Below are positions 1-8,094 of a stretch of DNA of 64,000 nucleotides, piece after piece; position 1 is the stretch's first letter; each line of letters starts with the position of its first letter. The DNA is from Verrucolacustris abundans (lineage in GTDB: Bacteria > Verrucomicrobiota > Verrucomicrobiia > Methylacidiphilales > Verrucolacustridaceae). The position numbers were made by a program, and so were the translations under genes. The DNA is taken from positions 248,001 to 312,000 of the forward strand of contig OZ239145.1 of the NCBI GenBank assembly GCA_965194535.1, in the 5' to 3' direction. The notes under the pieces are model-generated. The model made no database searches. It had not been told where the DNA came from and worked only from the letters and a program-made list of their open reading frames with translations.

Positions 1-2
1 AA

Positions 3-68
3 GTATTGTTGGATCATTTAGCAGAGGCAATTCAGTACCGCACCTTGGACAGACAGATTTGGGGTTAG
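3..68 (+). CDS. possible C-terminal end of a gene starting left of the window
   Basis: Reading from base 3 there is an open frame to a TAG at 66-68, ending in QYRTLDRQIWG. Its amino-acid make-up looks like ordinary protein and the stop lies just before the next start. It is too short to identify. The frame of the following gene is also open to the left edge, so either frame could be the coding one. This is a weak call. Confidence 0.25.
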   Translation, partial: VLLDHLAEAIQYRTLDRQIWG

Positions 69-70
69 GG

Positions 71-400
71 GTGAGAATAAAGAAATGGAGAATTGAGAAG
101 AGGAAGATAACGGGATATTTGCTCAATGAAAACCATCAACAGGGGCGATCCAAGGCGCTCTGGTTTCAATCCTTGGGATTTAGCCGCAATAGGTGGAGGG
201 AGTTTTCTGATTTTATCCAAATTCTTGTGCAAAAGCCGCAGGGCAAGGAGATATACAAATCTACATTTGGTCATCGTGTGGTGGTCTGGGGATTCCTAGA
301 AACACCTCGGGGCAAAAAGGTTCGAGTGACTACCGTTTGGCAGGTCGACAGGGGGGTTCTTGCGCCCCGCCTTATCACGGCTTATCCTACAAAAGTATGA
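71..400 (+). CDS. DUF6883-like domain protein
   Basis: About 109 residues from a GTG at 71; a TTG at 59 is also possible because the frame is open to the left edge. The block KITGYLLNENH, then GRSKALWFQSLGF, and the ending VTTVWQVDRG...PRLITAYP match what I recall of the DUF6883 family: a small alpha/beta domain seen alone and at the ends of polymorphic toxins. The biochemical function is unknown. Its stop overlaps the next start (ATGA), so the two genes are translationally coupled. Gene pairs of this domain with DUF4926 are common, and the arrangement looks like a toxin/immunity or toxin/antitoxin pair; that role is inference. Family assignment comes from motif memory, not a search. Confidence 0.6.
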   Translation: MRIKKWRIEKRKITGYLLNENHQQGRSKALWFQSLGFSRNRWREFSDFIQILVQKPQGKEIYKSTFGHRVVVWGFLETPRGKKVRVTTVWQVDRGVLAPRLITAYPTKV

Positions 401-615
401 AGCTTTATTCCGAGCACAGCAGGGTTGTTTTGACCGAAAATCTGAATGAACTAGGTCTACCTGTTGGAACTGTTGGGACTGTGATTCATGTGCACCAAAA
501 ACCAACAGGTTATGAGGTTGAATTTTCGACGCGAGAGGGAGAAACCCTAGCCGTAGTAAGTATCCATCCAAATCAGATCCGTGCTTTTACTGGGCGTGAT
601 TTAGTTCACGCCTGA
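397..615 (+). CDS. DUF4926-like small protein
   Basis: 72 residues from an ATG that overlaps the stop of the upstream DUF6883-like gene by four bases; this decides the start over a longer frame from 337. The sequence runs VVLTENLNELGLPVGTVGTVI...YEVEFSTREGETLAVVSI, a compact SH3-like beta-barrel pattern typical of DUF4926. There is no signal peptide or membrane segment. It is likely the partner of the upstream protein, plausibly an antitoxin or immunity protein, but no experiment known to me supports this. It ends nine bases before the convergent DUF192 gene. Confidence 0.6.
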   Translation: MKLYSEHSRVVLTENLNELGLPVGTVGTVIHVHQKPTGYEVEFSTREGETLAVVSIHPNQIRAFTGRDLVHA

Positions 616-624
616 GATATTTTC

Positions 625-1047
625 TTAACTCTTTGGTAATCCTTTTACCTTAAGGCCGGGCTTAAGTCCGCGGGAGCTGAACCAGTCCCGATTCACTTCC
701 AATGCAAAAGCAACTTGGTCAGACTTACTGACTACGCGGGCTTCTTCAAATGGCACGAGGGGAAGAATTTCGAGAATCACTCCGTCCGCGTCTAGAAACG
801 CCAGATCCAGAGGGATAGAGGTGTTGTGCATCCAAAAAGAGGCTTTTTTTGGCTGAGGAAAAACAAAAAGCATGCCGTGATTTAGCTCAAGCGATTCGCG
901 GTTCATGAGGCCGTTCGTTTGCTCCGCAGGGCTGAGTGCCACCTCTGCAACAATCGAATGCCCTTCGACTTTTAGGTTGGCGAGGCCACCCGCTTCGAGG
1001 CGGCAAAGGGCGAGAACGAGAAGGAGTAAAATCTGAAGCAGCTTCAA
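625..1047 (-). CDS. DUF192 family secreted protein
   Basis: 140 residues. The start is a TTG whose bases overlap the stop of the upstream MoeB-like gene (TTGA). It gives a clean signal peptide or anchor (KLLQILLLLVLALCRLEAGG) and removes the low-quality extension of the longer frame. The core is a DUF192 domain: GLMNRESLELNHGMLFVFP, then SFWMHNTSIPLDLAFLDADG, then FALEVNRDWFSSRGLKPG. DUF192 proteins are small, usually exported beta-barrel-like proteins of unknown function. It is translationally coupled to the gene upstream, though no functional link to molybdenum cofactor synthesis is established. Confidence 0.85.
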   Translation of the reverse strand: MKLLQILLLLVLALCRLEAGGLANLKVEGHSIVAEVALSPAEQTNGLMNRESLELNHGMLFVFPQPKKASFWMHNTSIPLDLAFLDADGVILEILPLVPFEEARVVSKSDQVAFALEVNRDWFSSRGLKPGLKVKGLPKS

Positions 1048-2231
1048 TAGCGGGGGAGGGAGGGGTCGATTTCTTCCGACCAGGCATCGATCCCGCCCTT
1101 GAGATTGAGAAGTTTTTTGTATCCTTGTTGCTGGAGAAAAAGAAGAGCTTTTGCGCTTCGTACTCCCGCTTTGCACTGAAGGACAATTTCCTGATCTTGG
1201 GGAATTTCTTGCCATCTCTTCGGAATTTCGCCCAAGGGAATGAGGGTAGAACCCGCAATTTTGGAAATCTGATATTCGTGGGGTTCACGCACGTCGACCA
1301 ATACAAAGGACTTCTTGGAATCGATCTTTTGTTTGAGTTCAGAGCAGGTGATTTCAGGAACTTGGGGTGCTTCCTGTGCCGGTCCCTCGCGGGCAGGGGC
1401 ACCACAAAACTGCTCATAATCAATAAGGCCTGTGATGGTTTTATTCGGACCACAGATCGGGCAGTGCGGATTTTTACGTAGCTTCATTTCCTTAAACTTC
1501 ATTTTTAAGGCGTCGAAAAGGAGAAGACGTCCAATGAGTGGATCACCGATTCCGAGAATCAGTTTCACGGTCTCAATGGCTTGCAGAACCCCGATCACGC
1601 CGGGGAGGATTCCAAGAACGCCTCCTTCAGCGCAACTGGGCACGCTACCTGGGGGTGGCGGTTCGGGGTAGAGGCAGCGATAGCAGGGGCCTTTTTCTCC
1701 CCAGAATACGGTGCACTGGCCCTCGAAGCGGAAGATGGAGCCGTATACATTGGGTTTACCCAAAAGAACGCATGCGTCGTTCACGAGGTAGCGGGTAGGA
1801 AAGTTGTCGGTACCGTCCACCACCACATCGTAGTCTGCGAAAAGTTCGAGTGCGTTGTCGGAACGCAGGGCGATTTCGTGGGTTACTACATCCACGTGGG
1901 GATTGAGTTCGGAAATGGTGCGGCGGGCAGATTCGACCTTGGCCTGACCGATGGAGGTCTGACGGTGGATAATTTGACGCTGGAGGTTGGATTCGTCCAC
2001 CCGGTCGAAATCAACGATTCCCAGTCGACCTACCCCTGCGGCGGCTAGATAGGCGAGAAGAGGGGAGCCGAGGCCACCTGTTCCAATGGCCAAAACTCTG
2101 GAGGCCTTGAGCTTGCGCTGACCTTCGACCGTGACCTCGGGCATGATGAGATGGCGGGCATACCGACGCATCTCTGGTGAACTCAGGTTTTGCGCAGAGG
2201 TGGTTTCGTTGATTCTGGAAATCAAAGACAT
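1044..2231 (-). CDS. moeB: MoeB/MoeZ-type adenylyltransferase with rhodanese domain
   Basis: 395 residues. Residues about 20-260 form a ThiF/MoeB/UBA-type E1-like fold: RYARHLIMPEV at the start, nucleotide loop GTGGLGSPLL near 50, and the zinc CxxC pairs CYRC (about 190) and CPIC (about 257). Residues about 295-390 are a rhodanese domain with the active cysteine in QCKAGVRS. Such proteins adenylate the C-terminal glycine of a ubiquitin-like sulphur carrier (MoaD, ThiS or CysO) and pass sulphur to it from the rhodanese persulphide. The two-domain form is the MoeZ/MOCS3 type. No MoaD or ThiS gene lies nearby, so which carrier it serves is open. The downstream DUF192 gene overlaps it. Confidence 0.9.
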   Translation of the reverse strand: MSLISRINETTSAQNLSSPEMRRYARHLIMPEVTVEGQRKLKASRVLAIGTGGLGSPLLAYLAAAGVGRLGIVDFDRVDESNLQRQIIHRQTSIGQAKVESARRTISELNPHVDVVTHEIALRSDNALELFADYDVVVDGTDNFPTRYLVNDACVLLGKPNVYGSIFRFEGQCTVFWGEKGPCYRCLYPEPPPPGSVPSCAEGGVLGILPGVIGVLQAIETVKLILGIGDPLIGRLLLFDALKMKFKEMKLRKNPHCPICGPNKTITGLIDYEQFCGAPAREGPAQEAPQVPEITCSELKQKIDSKKSFVLVDVREPHEYQISKIAGSTLIPLGEIPKRWQEIPQDQEIVLQCKAGVRSAKALLFLQQQGYKKLLNLKGGIDAWSEEIDPSLPRY

Positions 2232-2282
2232 CTGAAAAACCTAACAGAAATCGATGGCAGGGTCGAGATGGTGTGTGTCATG

Positions 2283-2305
2283 AGCCCGCCTTGAATAGGC
2301 GGGCT
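2283..2305 (-). terminator. GC-rich hairpin after the 2314-3387 gene
   Basis: A perfect 9-bp stem (AGCCCGCCT / AGGCGGGCT) with a 5-base loop begins eight bases past the stop of the leftward gene. No T-run follows on either strand, so it may be a weak terminator or an intergenic palindromic unit. Confidence 0.5.
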
Positions 2306-2313
2306 TAGCCCAA

Positions 2314-3387
2314 TTACTGTCCCTTGAAAAATTCGGCCTGGAGGACGAGTTCGTCTTTAAATTGGGGTCTTTTTTCAACGGTATCGAGATGATGAAAGAA
2401 TTCGTCGGCGGTCTCGAACAGATGGCCCTTTTCGATATAGGAGTCGGTCGTGAAAGGGCTGAAGCCGCCACGGGGGAAGATCATATAGCGGGCCTTCATG
2501 TAGTCTCGGGCGTGGCCCAGTTCATCCATCATGCCTGTGGAAAGAGGTGGGCGCTCAGGGTAGGGATGAATGGCCACAACGGCGTGGACTTTGCCCACGT
2601 ACCAGTGCAGATCGCGATGGACTGTGTATGCGTAAATGGACTCCCGATCGCTGGCAGGCACCCCCTCAAAGTTCGTTCCGATCTCAATCGACTGGGGATC
2701 TACGATCACGGCGTACTTGCGGAGACGGTGGATGATCTGGTCGATCTCCTTTCGTTTCTCCGGAGTGCCGTAGCTCATCGAGTAGCTGGCGTACACAACC
2801 CAGGGATTTGGATGGGTGACCAGTTTATAAAGGGCCTCGGGGGGTTCGCCCACGGCGATGACATAGTGGGGCACTCCCATGTACCGAGCCCAGTCTTCGG
2901 AGAGACTAACCTCCTCATTCATCCAGGAGAGGATATCGTACAAAGTATGATTTCGCTGTTTGAGAGCGATGAGGAACGGGTCGGCCTCCTGAAGGGTTTC
3001 GAGTTTTAGTTTGATCGCCCATTCGGCGTCGATCAGGGTGACGATCAGGTCGGGTTTAATAAAATCCCGAAGAACCCGTTGATCCTTAAACTTGCGATTG
3101 ATTCGGTTCCACTCAACTGTGGCGGGGGCACGAATAATGACGTCCTGATAATTGTTTCGCTGAATCTCGTATCCGATTTTTTCGTACTCTTTCTCGCGGG
3201 TCAGTTCAAAAACATAGTCGGTAGTGCCCAAGAGGCGTTCGAGTGGTTTTTTTCCTGCCTTCGTGAAGTCATCGATGGCGTTGTAGACCTTGATCTCGCG
3301 GTTGTTGCGCTGGCCGAGGGCGACGACCCGCCGTAGGTAGTCGGCGTCGTCCATTCCCGCAATCATTCCAGTGACAAGAACTCGCAT
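2314..3387 (-). CDS. conserved-looking protein of unknown function with a deoxyribosyltransferase-like C-terminal half
   Basis: 357 residues, cytosolic, with no signal peptide. The N-terminus MRVLVTGMIAGMDDADYL has the look of a P-loop kinase strand and loop but lacks the GK[ST] needed to bind phosphate. Near residues 270-320 the sequence VHAVVAIHPYP, then STGMMDELGHARDYMKARY, resembles the nucleoside 2-deoxyribosyltransferase-like fold, in which a Glu and a 'GxA' stretch sit in a similar place. I do not recognise a named family. It could be a nucleotide-binding or nucleoside-processing protein; this is inference from short motifs. It is not coupled to its neighbours and is divergent from the adenylate cyclase gene. 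Confidence 0.6.
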   Translation of the reverse strand: MRVLVTGMIAGMDDADYLRRVVALGQRNNREIKVYNAIDDFTKAGKKPLERLLGTTDYVFELTREKEYEKIGYEIQRNNYQDVIIRAPATVEWNRINRKFKDQRVLRDFIKPDLIVTLIDAEWAIKLKLETLQEADPFLIALKQRNHTLYDILSWMNEEVSLSEDWARYMGVPHYVIAVGEPPEALYKLVTHPNPWVVYASYSMSYGTPEKRKEIDQIIHRLRKYAVIVDPQSIEIGTNFEGVPASDRESIYAYTVHRDLHWYVGKVHAVVAIHPYPERPPLSTGMMDELGHARDYMKARYMIFPRGGFSPFTTDSYIEKGHLFETADEFFHHLDTVEKRPQFKDELVLQAEFFKGQ

Positions 3388-3525
3388 TCCGAAACTTTAT
3401 CCGCTTTTTTATGGAAAAGCGATCTTGTTCATGGAATGTGCGATTCAGGAGCGAAGGGTAATCAAAGCTTTCTCGCTTGCGATTTTCTTAAGGCTTTCCG
3501 TCTCCTTTTGAGGTATTTTTTTGGA

Positions 3526-5127
3526 GTGAAGTTAAAAACACTTCTTGCGCTGGTTTTTATCTCCGTAGGAGTTTTACTGCTTCTTCTTGTAAGCAATTCT
3601 TTCATTAGTCGAAAAAAAGCTAACGAATTAGCTGAGGCGCAACTGCAGAAGTACTACTCCTATCAGTTGGCGGATGAGCTTCGCCAAAGCTCGGATGATT
3701 TGACGCGGATGGCTCGCACCTACGCGGTTACAGGGAACGATAAGTACCAGAAGTTTTTTAATCGTATTTTGACAATCCGAAATGGAGAGACGCCCCGGCC
3801 TCAAGACTATAACGACATTTACTGGGACCTTGTTACCGGCGATGCGGAGCAGGACAGCGCAGATGCGGGAGAAAAAGTATCCCTAGAAAGTCGGATGTTA
3901 AGTGCTGGATTTACCGTTCAGGAGTTTGCCCTTCTTAAAGATTCTCAGAATCAAAGCGATTCACTCGTAAAGCTGGAAAATATCGCGATGCATGCCTTGA
4001 AAGGTGAGTTTGATGACGGAACGGGATCCTTTCAGATCAAAAAAACAGCTGATCAACCCCTCGCCATTCAGATTTTGCATAGCCAGCAGTATCATGAGGC
4101 TAAGGCGAAAATTATGAAGCCGCTACGGGATTTTACCCAGATGGTAAATCAGAGGACGTCGGTCCTTGTGAGTGGACTACAAAAAGAAGTTCATCGCAGG
4201 GTTCAGCTTGGACTCGTACTGGCACTGGCCTTGTTGGGTTTGCTGAGCATCGGCTACACGGTGATTCTTCGGCTGGTGCTACGGCCGATTCGGCTGTTGT
4301 CTCTCGCCGTCCAGCAGTTGGAACAGGGTAAGTTTACTGAGATGCAAAGCATCCGAGGAGTCCGGGAGTTGAACCAACTTGTCACCGCTTTTAATCAGAT
4401 GGCGTCCATTCTCCATCAGAGGGAAAAAGAAAAAGAAACGGCGCTGACGGATCTCGGGGAAAAAGCAACAGCATTGGAGAAAGAGAAGGGACGCACTGAG
4501 AAGCTTCTGCTCAACGTCTTGCCGATCGCTATTGCGGATCGGCTTCAAAAAGGTGAGAAGGTGGAGGCCGAAACATTTCCTGAAGTCACTGTACTTTTTG
4601 CGGATGTGGTCGGATTCACAAAGCTGGCCGCAGAGCTCGGGCCAAGGTCTGTGACCAACCTTCTTAATGAGCTGTTCGAAATCTTCGATGACTTAGCCGA
4701 GAAGTATAAGTTGGAGAAGATTAAGACGATTGGGGATTGTTACATGGCGGTGGCGGGGGTTCCGGATCGGAGTCCCACGCATGCCCAGCAGATGGCGGAC
4801 TTCTCTTTGGAGGCATTGTCTATTCTGAAAAGCCAAAACCAGAAGTTGTCCCGAAATCTGCAAATTCGGATTGGAATGCATAGCGGAACCGTGGCCGCAG
4901 GGATCATTGGCAGAAAGAAATTTGCCTACGATTTGTGGGGGGATGTAGTGAATGTTACCAACCGTTTGGAGGGAACGGCCGAGCCTATGAAAATTCACGT
5001 GAGTGAGAGTGTTCATGCACGGTTAGAGGATAGTTATATTTTTGAGGACAGGGGGGAGGTTGAATTAAGAAACCGGGGCAAACTGCGAACGTACTATCTC
5101 ATCGGGAAAAAAACTGAGAAGAGTTAA
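3526..5127 (+). CDS. membrane class III adenylate cyclase with HAMP domain
   Basis: 533 residues from a GTG at 3526, chosen because it places the first membrane helix (KLKTLLALVFISVGVLLLLL) at the N-terminus, with a GAGG site 12 bases before. An ATG at 3436 would add 30 residues. Order: membrane helix, extracytoplasmic sensor region of about 200 residues, second helix, HAMP domain (LRPIRLLSLAVQQLEQG), short coiled coil, then a class III cyclase domain. Metal-binding Asp residues lie in FADVVGF and KTIGD. The purine-specifying Lys (KIKTIGD) and Asp (YDLWGD) positions are of adenylate, not guanylate, type. The transition-state region NVTNRLEG is present. It should make cAMP from ATP in response to a periplasmic or membrane signal. 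A terminator follows at once. Confidence 0.88.
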   Translation: MKLKTLLALVFISVGVLLLLLVSNSFISRKKANELAEAQLQKYYSYQLADELRQSSDDLTRMARTYAVTGNDKYQKFFNRILTIRNGETPRPQDYNDIYWDLVTGDAEQDSADAGEKVSLESRMLSAGFTVQEFALLKDSQNQSDSLVKLENIAMHALKGEFDDGTGSFQIKKTADQPLAIQILHSQQYHEAKAKIMKPLRDFTQMVNQRTSVLVSGLQKEVHRRVQLGLVLALALLGLLSIGYTVILRLVLRPIRLLSLAVQQLEQGKFTEMQSIRGVRELNQLVTAFNQMASILHQREKEKETALTDLGEKATALEKEKGRTEKLLLNVLPIAIADRLQKGEKVEAETFPEVTVLFADVVGFTKLAAELGPRSVTNLLNELFEIFDDLAEKYKLEKIKTIGDCYMAVAGVPDRSPTHAQQMADFSLEALSILKSQNQKLSRNLQIRIGMHSGTVAAGIIGRKKFAYDLWGDVVNVTNRLEGTAEPMKIHVSESVHARLEDSYIFEDRGEVELRNRGKLRTYYLIGKKTEKS

Positions 5128-5130
5128 GGG

Positions 5131-5169
5131 AAAAGTGCTTTGAGGGATATTTGATCCCTAAGCTCTTTT
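5131..5169 (+). terminator. terminator after the adenylate cyclase gene
   Basis: A long hairpin four bases past the cyclase stop pairs AAAAG, GCTT and AGGGAT with ATCCCT, AAGC and CTTTT, with small bulges, and ends in a short T-run. Confidence 0.75.
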
Positions 5170-5176
5170 CGGATTA

Positions 5177-5206
5177 CTCACGCAAAGGCCGCCAAGGACG
5201 GAAAAG
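5177..5206. repeat. intergenic repeat copy 1 (CTCACGCAA... type)
   Basis: The segment reads CTCACGCAAAGGCCGCCAAG and continues with GACGGAAAAG. A degenerate copy lies at 10073-10102. Related 'acgcaaaggcgccaag' elements are widespread in environmental bacterial genomes; their function is unknown. Confidence 0.35.
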
Positions 5207-5210
5207 AAAG

Positions 5211-5283
<73 letters not shown>

Positions 5284-5372
5284 AACGGAATAAGATTAAG
5301 ATCATAAACCAATAAACCGACCTCTGGAAAGCGTGCTTTCCACAATATGTGCGGACTCGTTAAGCTCTTCGG

Positions 5373-5654
5373 ATGAGCCAAGAAACCCTAGTGAAGCCTG
5401 AACCTTATGTGAAAGTGTGTATGGCCTTGGTGGCCCTAAGCCTTTTGACCATTGCCGTCTGCCAGGTGGTTCTCGTCCTGCGACCGACAGCCCAGCCCAT
5501 TGTCAGACGACCCGTGATTCCGATCGAGAACCGGATCAGTCCGCAGGGTTTGCCTCCCTTTCCTCAAGGCATGATGCCCTCTGGAGCCCCAGAAGGCGCC
5601 CGCCTACCCCAAGGAAATCCTCTTCAGTCCCCCGAAAAGCCCGCCAAGAAGTAA
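5373..5654 (+). CDS. small single-span membrane protein, unknown function
   Basis: 93 residues. A short N-terminal tail is followed by one hydrophobic helix at about residues 13-35 (KVCMALVALSLLTIAVCQVV). The rest is Pro/Gly-rich and low in structure (PPFPQGMMPSGAPEG, QGNPLQSPEKPAKK). No family is recognised. The start is the first in-frame ATG; no strong ribosome site is visible. It converges with the amylase gene, with a seven-base gap. The codon pattern looks genuine, but it could be lineage-specific. Confidence 0.6.
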   Translation: MSQETLVKPEPYVKVCMALVALSLLTIAVCQVVLVLRPTAQPIVRRPVIPIENRISPQGLPPFPQGMMPSGAPEGARLPQGNPLQSPEKPAKK

Positions 5655-5661
5655 GACGCGG

Positions 5662-8094
5662 CTACGGCTTGGCAGGAACAAAAATCGAGCTGGAGCGGGG
5701 CGGGAGGGAGATAGTAAGGCGGCCGTCTTTGACGGATAGGGTCTTTGCGGATGAGGTTTTGGAAAGAAGTAGTTCCTGTTCAAGAGGACCATCCGGAATT
5801 TCAGGCGACACAAGCAGGTCTAGGGACACAGGTTTTTCTGAGCGATTGAAAGCAATGAGAACCCTGTCGTCCGCATACGCACGGACGATGGCGTAGGTAT
5901 CTTTTTTCGTCTCGATCGCTCGTCGACTTCCGTAGCGAAAGGCGGCATGAGCGGAGCGTAGATGCGTCAGTTTAGAAACGTGATCGAGAGTAGTTTTTGC
6001 TTCGCTAGAAGCTTTGTCGGGATCGGGAAGCATTCTGCGGTTATCCGGGTCGCCCGCACCCGTTAGACCCAGTTCATCCCCGTAGTAGATCATCGGCACG
6101 CCCGGGAGGGTCATGAGAAAGGTGAAAGCCATTCGTAATTTTGCGTAGGAGGAGGGGTGATCCACGGTGGAAGGATATTTCCAGCCCGCTTCCTCTTCGT
6201 CCGGCTCACGAGGATCGGGAAGATCGCCGTCGGCATAAGCCAGGAAGCGAGGTTTGTCGTGATTTCCAAGAAGTGGCGACATAGCGGTTTCCAACCCGTA
6301 CACGCGTTCTGAATCAGCCGTGGCGGCTTCCAGTTCGGAGAATCCAGTGGACTCCATCGCAAAGGTGGAGAGCAGGGTGTCGTAGAGGGGGAAATCGAAC
6401 TGGCCGTCGAGTTTGGCCGGCCCGACAAAGCTGGCGATGCCTTGGCGGTTCATGAACGTCTCGCCCACGAGGTAGAAGGCGGGATCGGAGGCCACAGGAA
6501 GATCGGTTCGGAGGCCCGATCGAAAGGCAGACCAGAACTTTTGCGGAATGTGTTTCACTGCGTCGAGACGGAAGCCGTCTAGGTTGAATCGTTTGACCCA
6601 ATCGACGGCGTTCGAGATGAGGAAACGGGATGCAGCCGGTTGATCGTAGTTAAAGCGGGGGAGAAAAGGTTCAAACCATGTGGTGAACTGGGTTTCTGCA
6701 TCCCACTTGCGGAGATTCTTTGTGCCATCGGGCAACATCAGCGAGCCGAACCAGTCGGGATGATCCTTAAAGACAGGATGATCCTCGTGAACGTGGGCGA
6801 GAACGAGATCCAAAATGACGCGAAGGCCGTGCCGGCGGGCGGATTCGGTCAAAGCCAGCAGAGCTTCGTTTCCGCCGAAGCGGGGCTCCACTTCGGTCGA
6901 GGAGAGAGGCCAGTAACCGTGGTAGCCCGTATACCAGCGGCCTGGGGGAAGATACTCTTGGAAGGATTTTGGTGGGTTCTGGTTCACGGGGGAGAGCCAG
7001 AGAGTGTTGATGCCGAGTTTTTCGAAGTAGCCGTTTTCGATCAGTTGGCGAACGCCGATCAGATCGCCTCCGAGATACTGCGCAGGTTTTTCGACCTTGG
7101 GATCGGGAGCAGGATTATTTTTTGGATCTCCGTCAATCATTCGATCGATGAAGGCGAAATAGATGATGTGATCGAGGCGGTTGGCGTCGGACTTGGTTTC
7201 GGTGGTGATGAGGGCACGGGCAGGGCGGGCGAGAGTGCCGTCCTCACTCGCGGCGGCGAGGCGGATCCAAGAGTCAGGAGGAAGAGAGGAGGTATCGATT
7301 TCCCAGCGGCCGGGCTGGGGAGAGGTGGCTGGGATGGAGCGGGAGGTTCCGTCGGGGAGTTGGGCGATGGATGAGAGAGAGGAGGCTTTCCATCCTGCGG
7401 GAGTGGAGAGAAAGGTGAGGAGTCCTGGCTTGCGAGAGTCCGCGTAAAGGAAAGTGGCGGAGTTTGTGTTTTCGGGAATTTTCACTAGCGAGTTTTTCTG
7501 GCCCGTGCCGTCGGCGACGGTGAGGGAGTGGGAGGTGTCGAGTCGCCAATCGCCGTCTACGACAAACTTGTAGGCTTGGGGTCCCGGGGAAAGAGGGAGG
7601 GTGAGGGACCAGAGGTTTCCTTTTTCTCTTTTGAGGGGGTGGGAGGTGGCGTTCCATCCGTTAAAGGCGCCTGCGAGGCAGACCGATTTTTCTGAGCCTT
7701 TACCTGTGAAGGTGAAGCGGTGGCTGGAGCGTGGGGAGATCGCGAGAGTAAGAATTCCTGAAAGGGACTTCCCTTTTTTAGGTGTGATTTGAATCGGGAG
7801 ATCGATCAGGCCTTGTAGATCTGGCTGAGTCTGAATTTTGAGTTGGAGAGAGGATGGGTTGAGCTGAGCGGAGAGGGAGGCGGGAGGGTTAATCTGGACC
7901 GTGGCTGCGGGGCCAGGGGAGAGCCAGCGGGTGAGGTCGAGGGTAGTGGAGGTTTCGGCTGGGATTGTTTGGATGGGGATCCAGCCCAGTTGAGGTGTCT
8001 CGTCGGCAGCGCGGGTGAGTGGGGAGAGAAGGAGAAGAGAAAGGGTGAGGGTGAGGCGGAGGGGGTATCGTGAGGCCAGTGCGGGAAGATTCAT
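5662..8094 (-). CDS. secreted GH13 alpha-amylase-type glycosidase with CBM48-like module
   Basis: 810 residues. The ATG at 8094 overlaps the stop of the LacI gene (ATGA) and opens a signal peptide (SRYPLRLTLTLSLLLLSP, cut after an Ala). Residues about 125-215 form an E-set/CBM48-like glycogen-binding domain (FTGKGSEKSVCLAGAFNGWN, YKFVVDGDWRLD). The GH13 barrel follows from about 320. Region I is DLVLAHVHED (about 430), region II GFRLDAVKH with the nucleophile Asp (about 510), region III LVGETF with the acid Glu (about 544) and region IV GNHDKPR (about 612). A beta-sandwich C-domain ends it. It should hydrolyse alpha-1,4-glucans outside the cytoplasm. It is co-transcribed with, and translationally coupled to, its likely regulator. 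Confidence 0.92.
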   Translation of the reverse strand: MNLPALASRYPLRLTLTLSLLLLSPLTRAADETPQLGWIPIQTIPAETSTTLDLTRWLSPGPAATVQINPPASLSAQLNPSSLQLKIQTQPDLQGLIDLPIQITPKKGKSLSGILTLAISPRSSHRFTFTGKGSEKSVCLAGAFNGWNATSHPLKREKGNLWSLTLPLSPGPQAYKFVVDGDWRLDTSHSLTVADGTGQKNSLVKIPENTNSATFLYADSRKPGLLTFLSTPAGWKASSLSSIAQLPDGTSRSIPATSPQPGRWEIDTSSLPPDSWIRLAAASEDGTLARPARALITTETKSDANRLDHIIYFAFIDRMIDGDPKNNPAPDPKVEKPAQYLGGDLIGVRQLIENGYFEKLGINTLWLSPVNQNPPKSFQEYLPPGRWYTGYHGYWPLSSTEVEPRFGGNEALLALTESARRHGLRVILDLVLAHVHEDHPVFKDHPDWFGSLMLPDGTKNLRKWDAETQFTTWFEPFLPRFNYDQPAASRFLISNAVDWVKRFNLDGFRLDAVKHIPQKFWSAFRSGLRTDLPVASDPAFYLVGETFMNRQGIASFVGPAKLDGQFDFPLYDTLLSTFAMESTGFSELEAATADSERVYGLETAMSPLLGNHDKPRFLAYADGDLPDPREPDEEEAGWKYPSTVDHPSSYAKLRMAFTFLMTLPGVPMIYYGDELGLTGAGDPDNRRMLPDPDKASSEAKTTLDHVSKLTHLRSAHAAFRYGSRRAIETKKDTYAIVRAYADDRVLIAFNRSEKPVSLDLLVSPEIPDGPLEQELLLSKTSSAKTLSVKDGRLTISLPPRSSSIFVPAKP

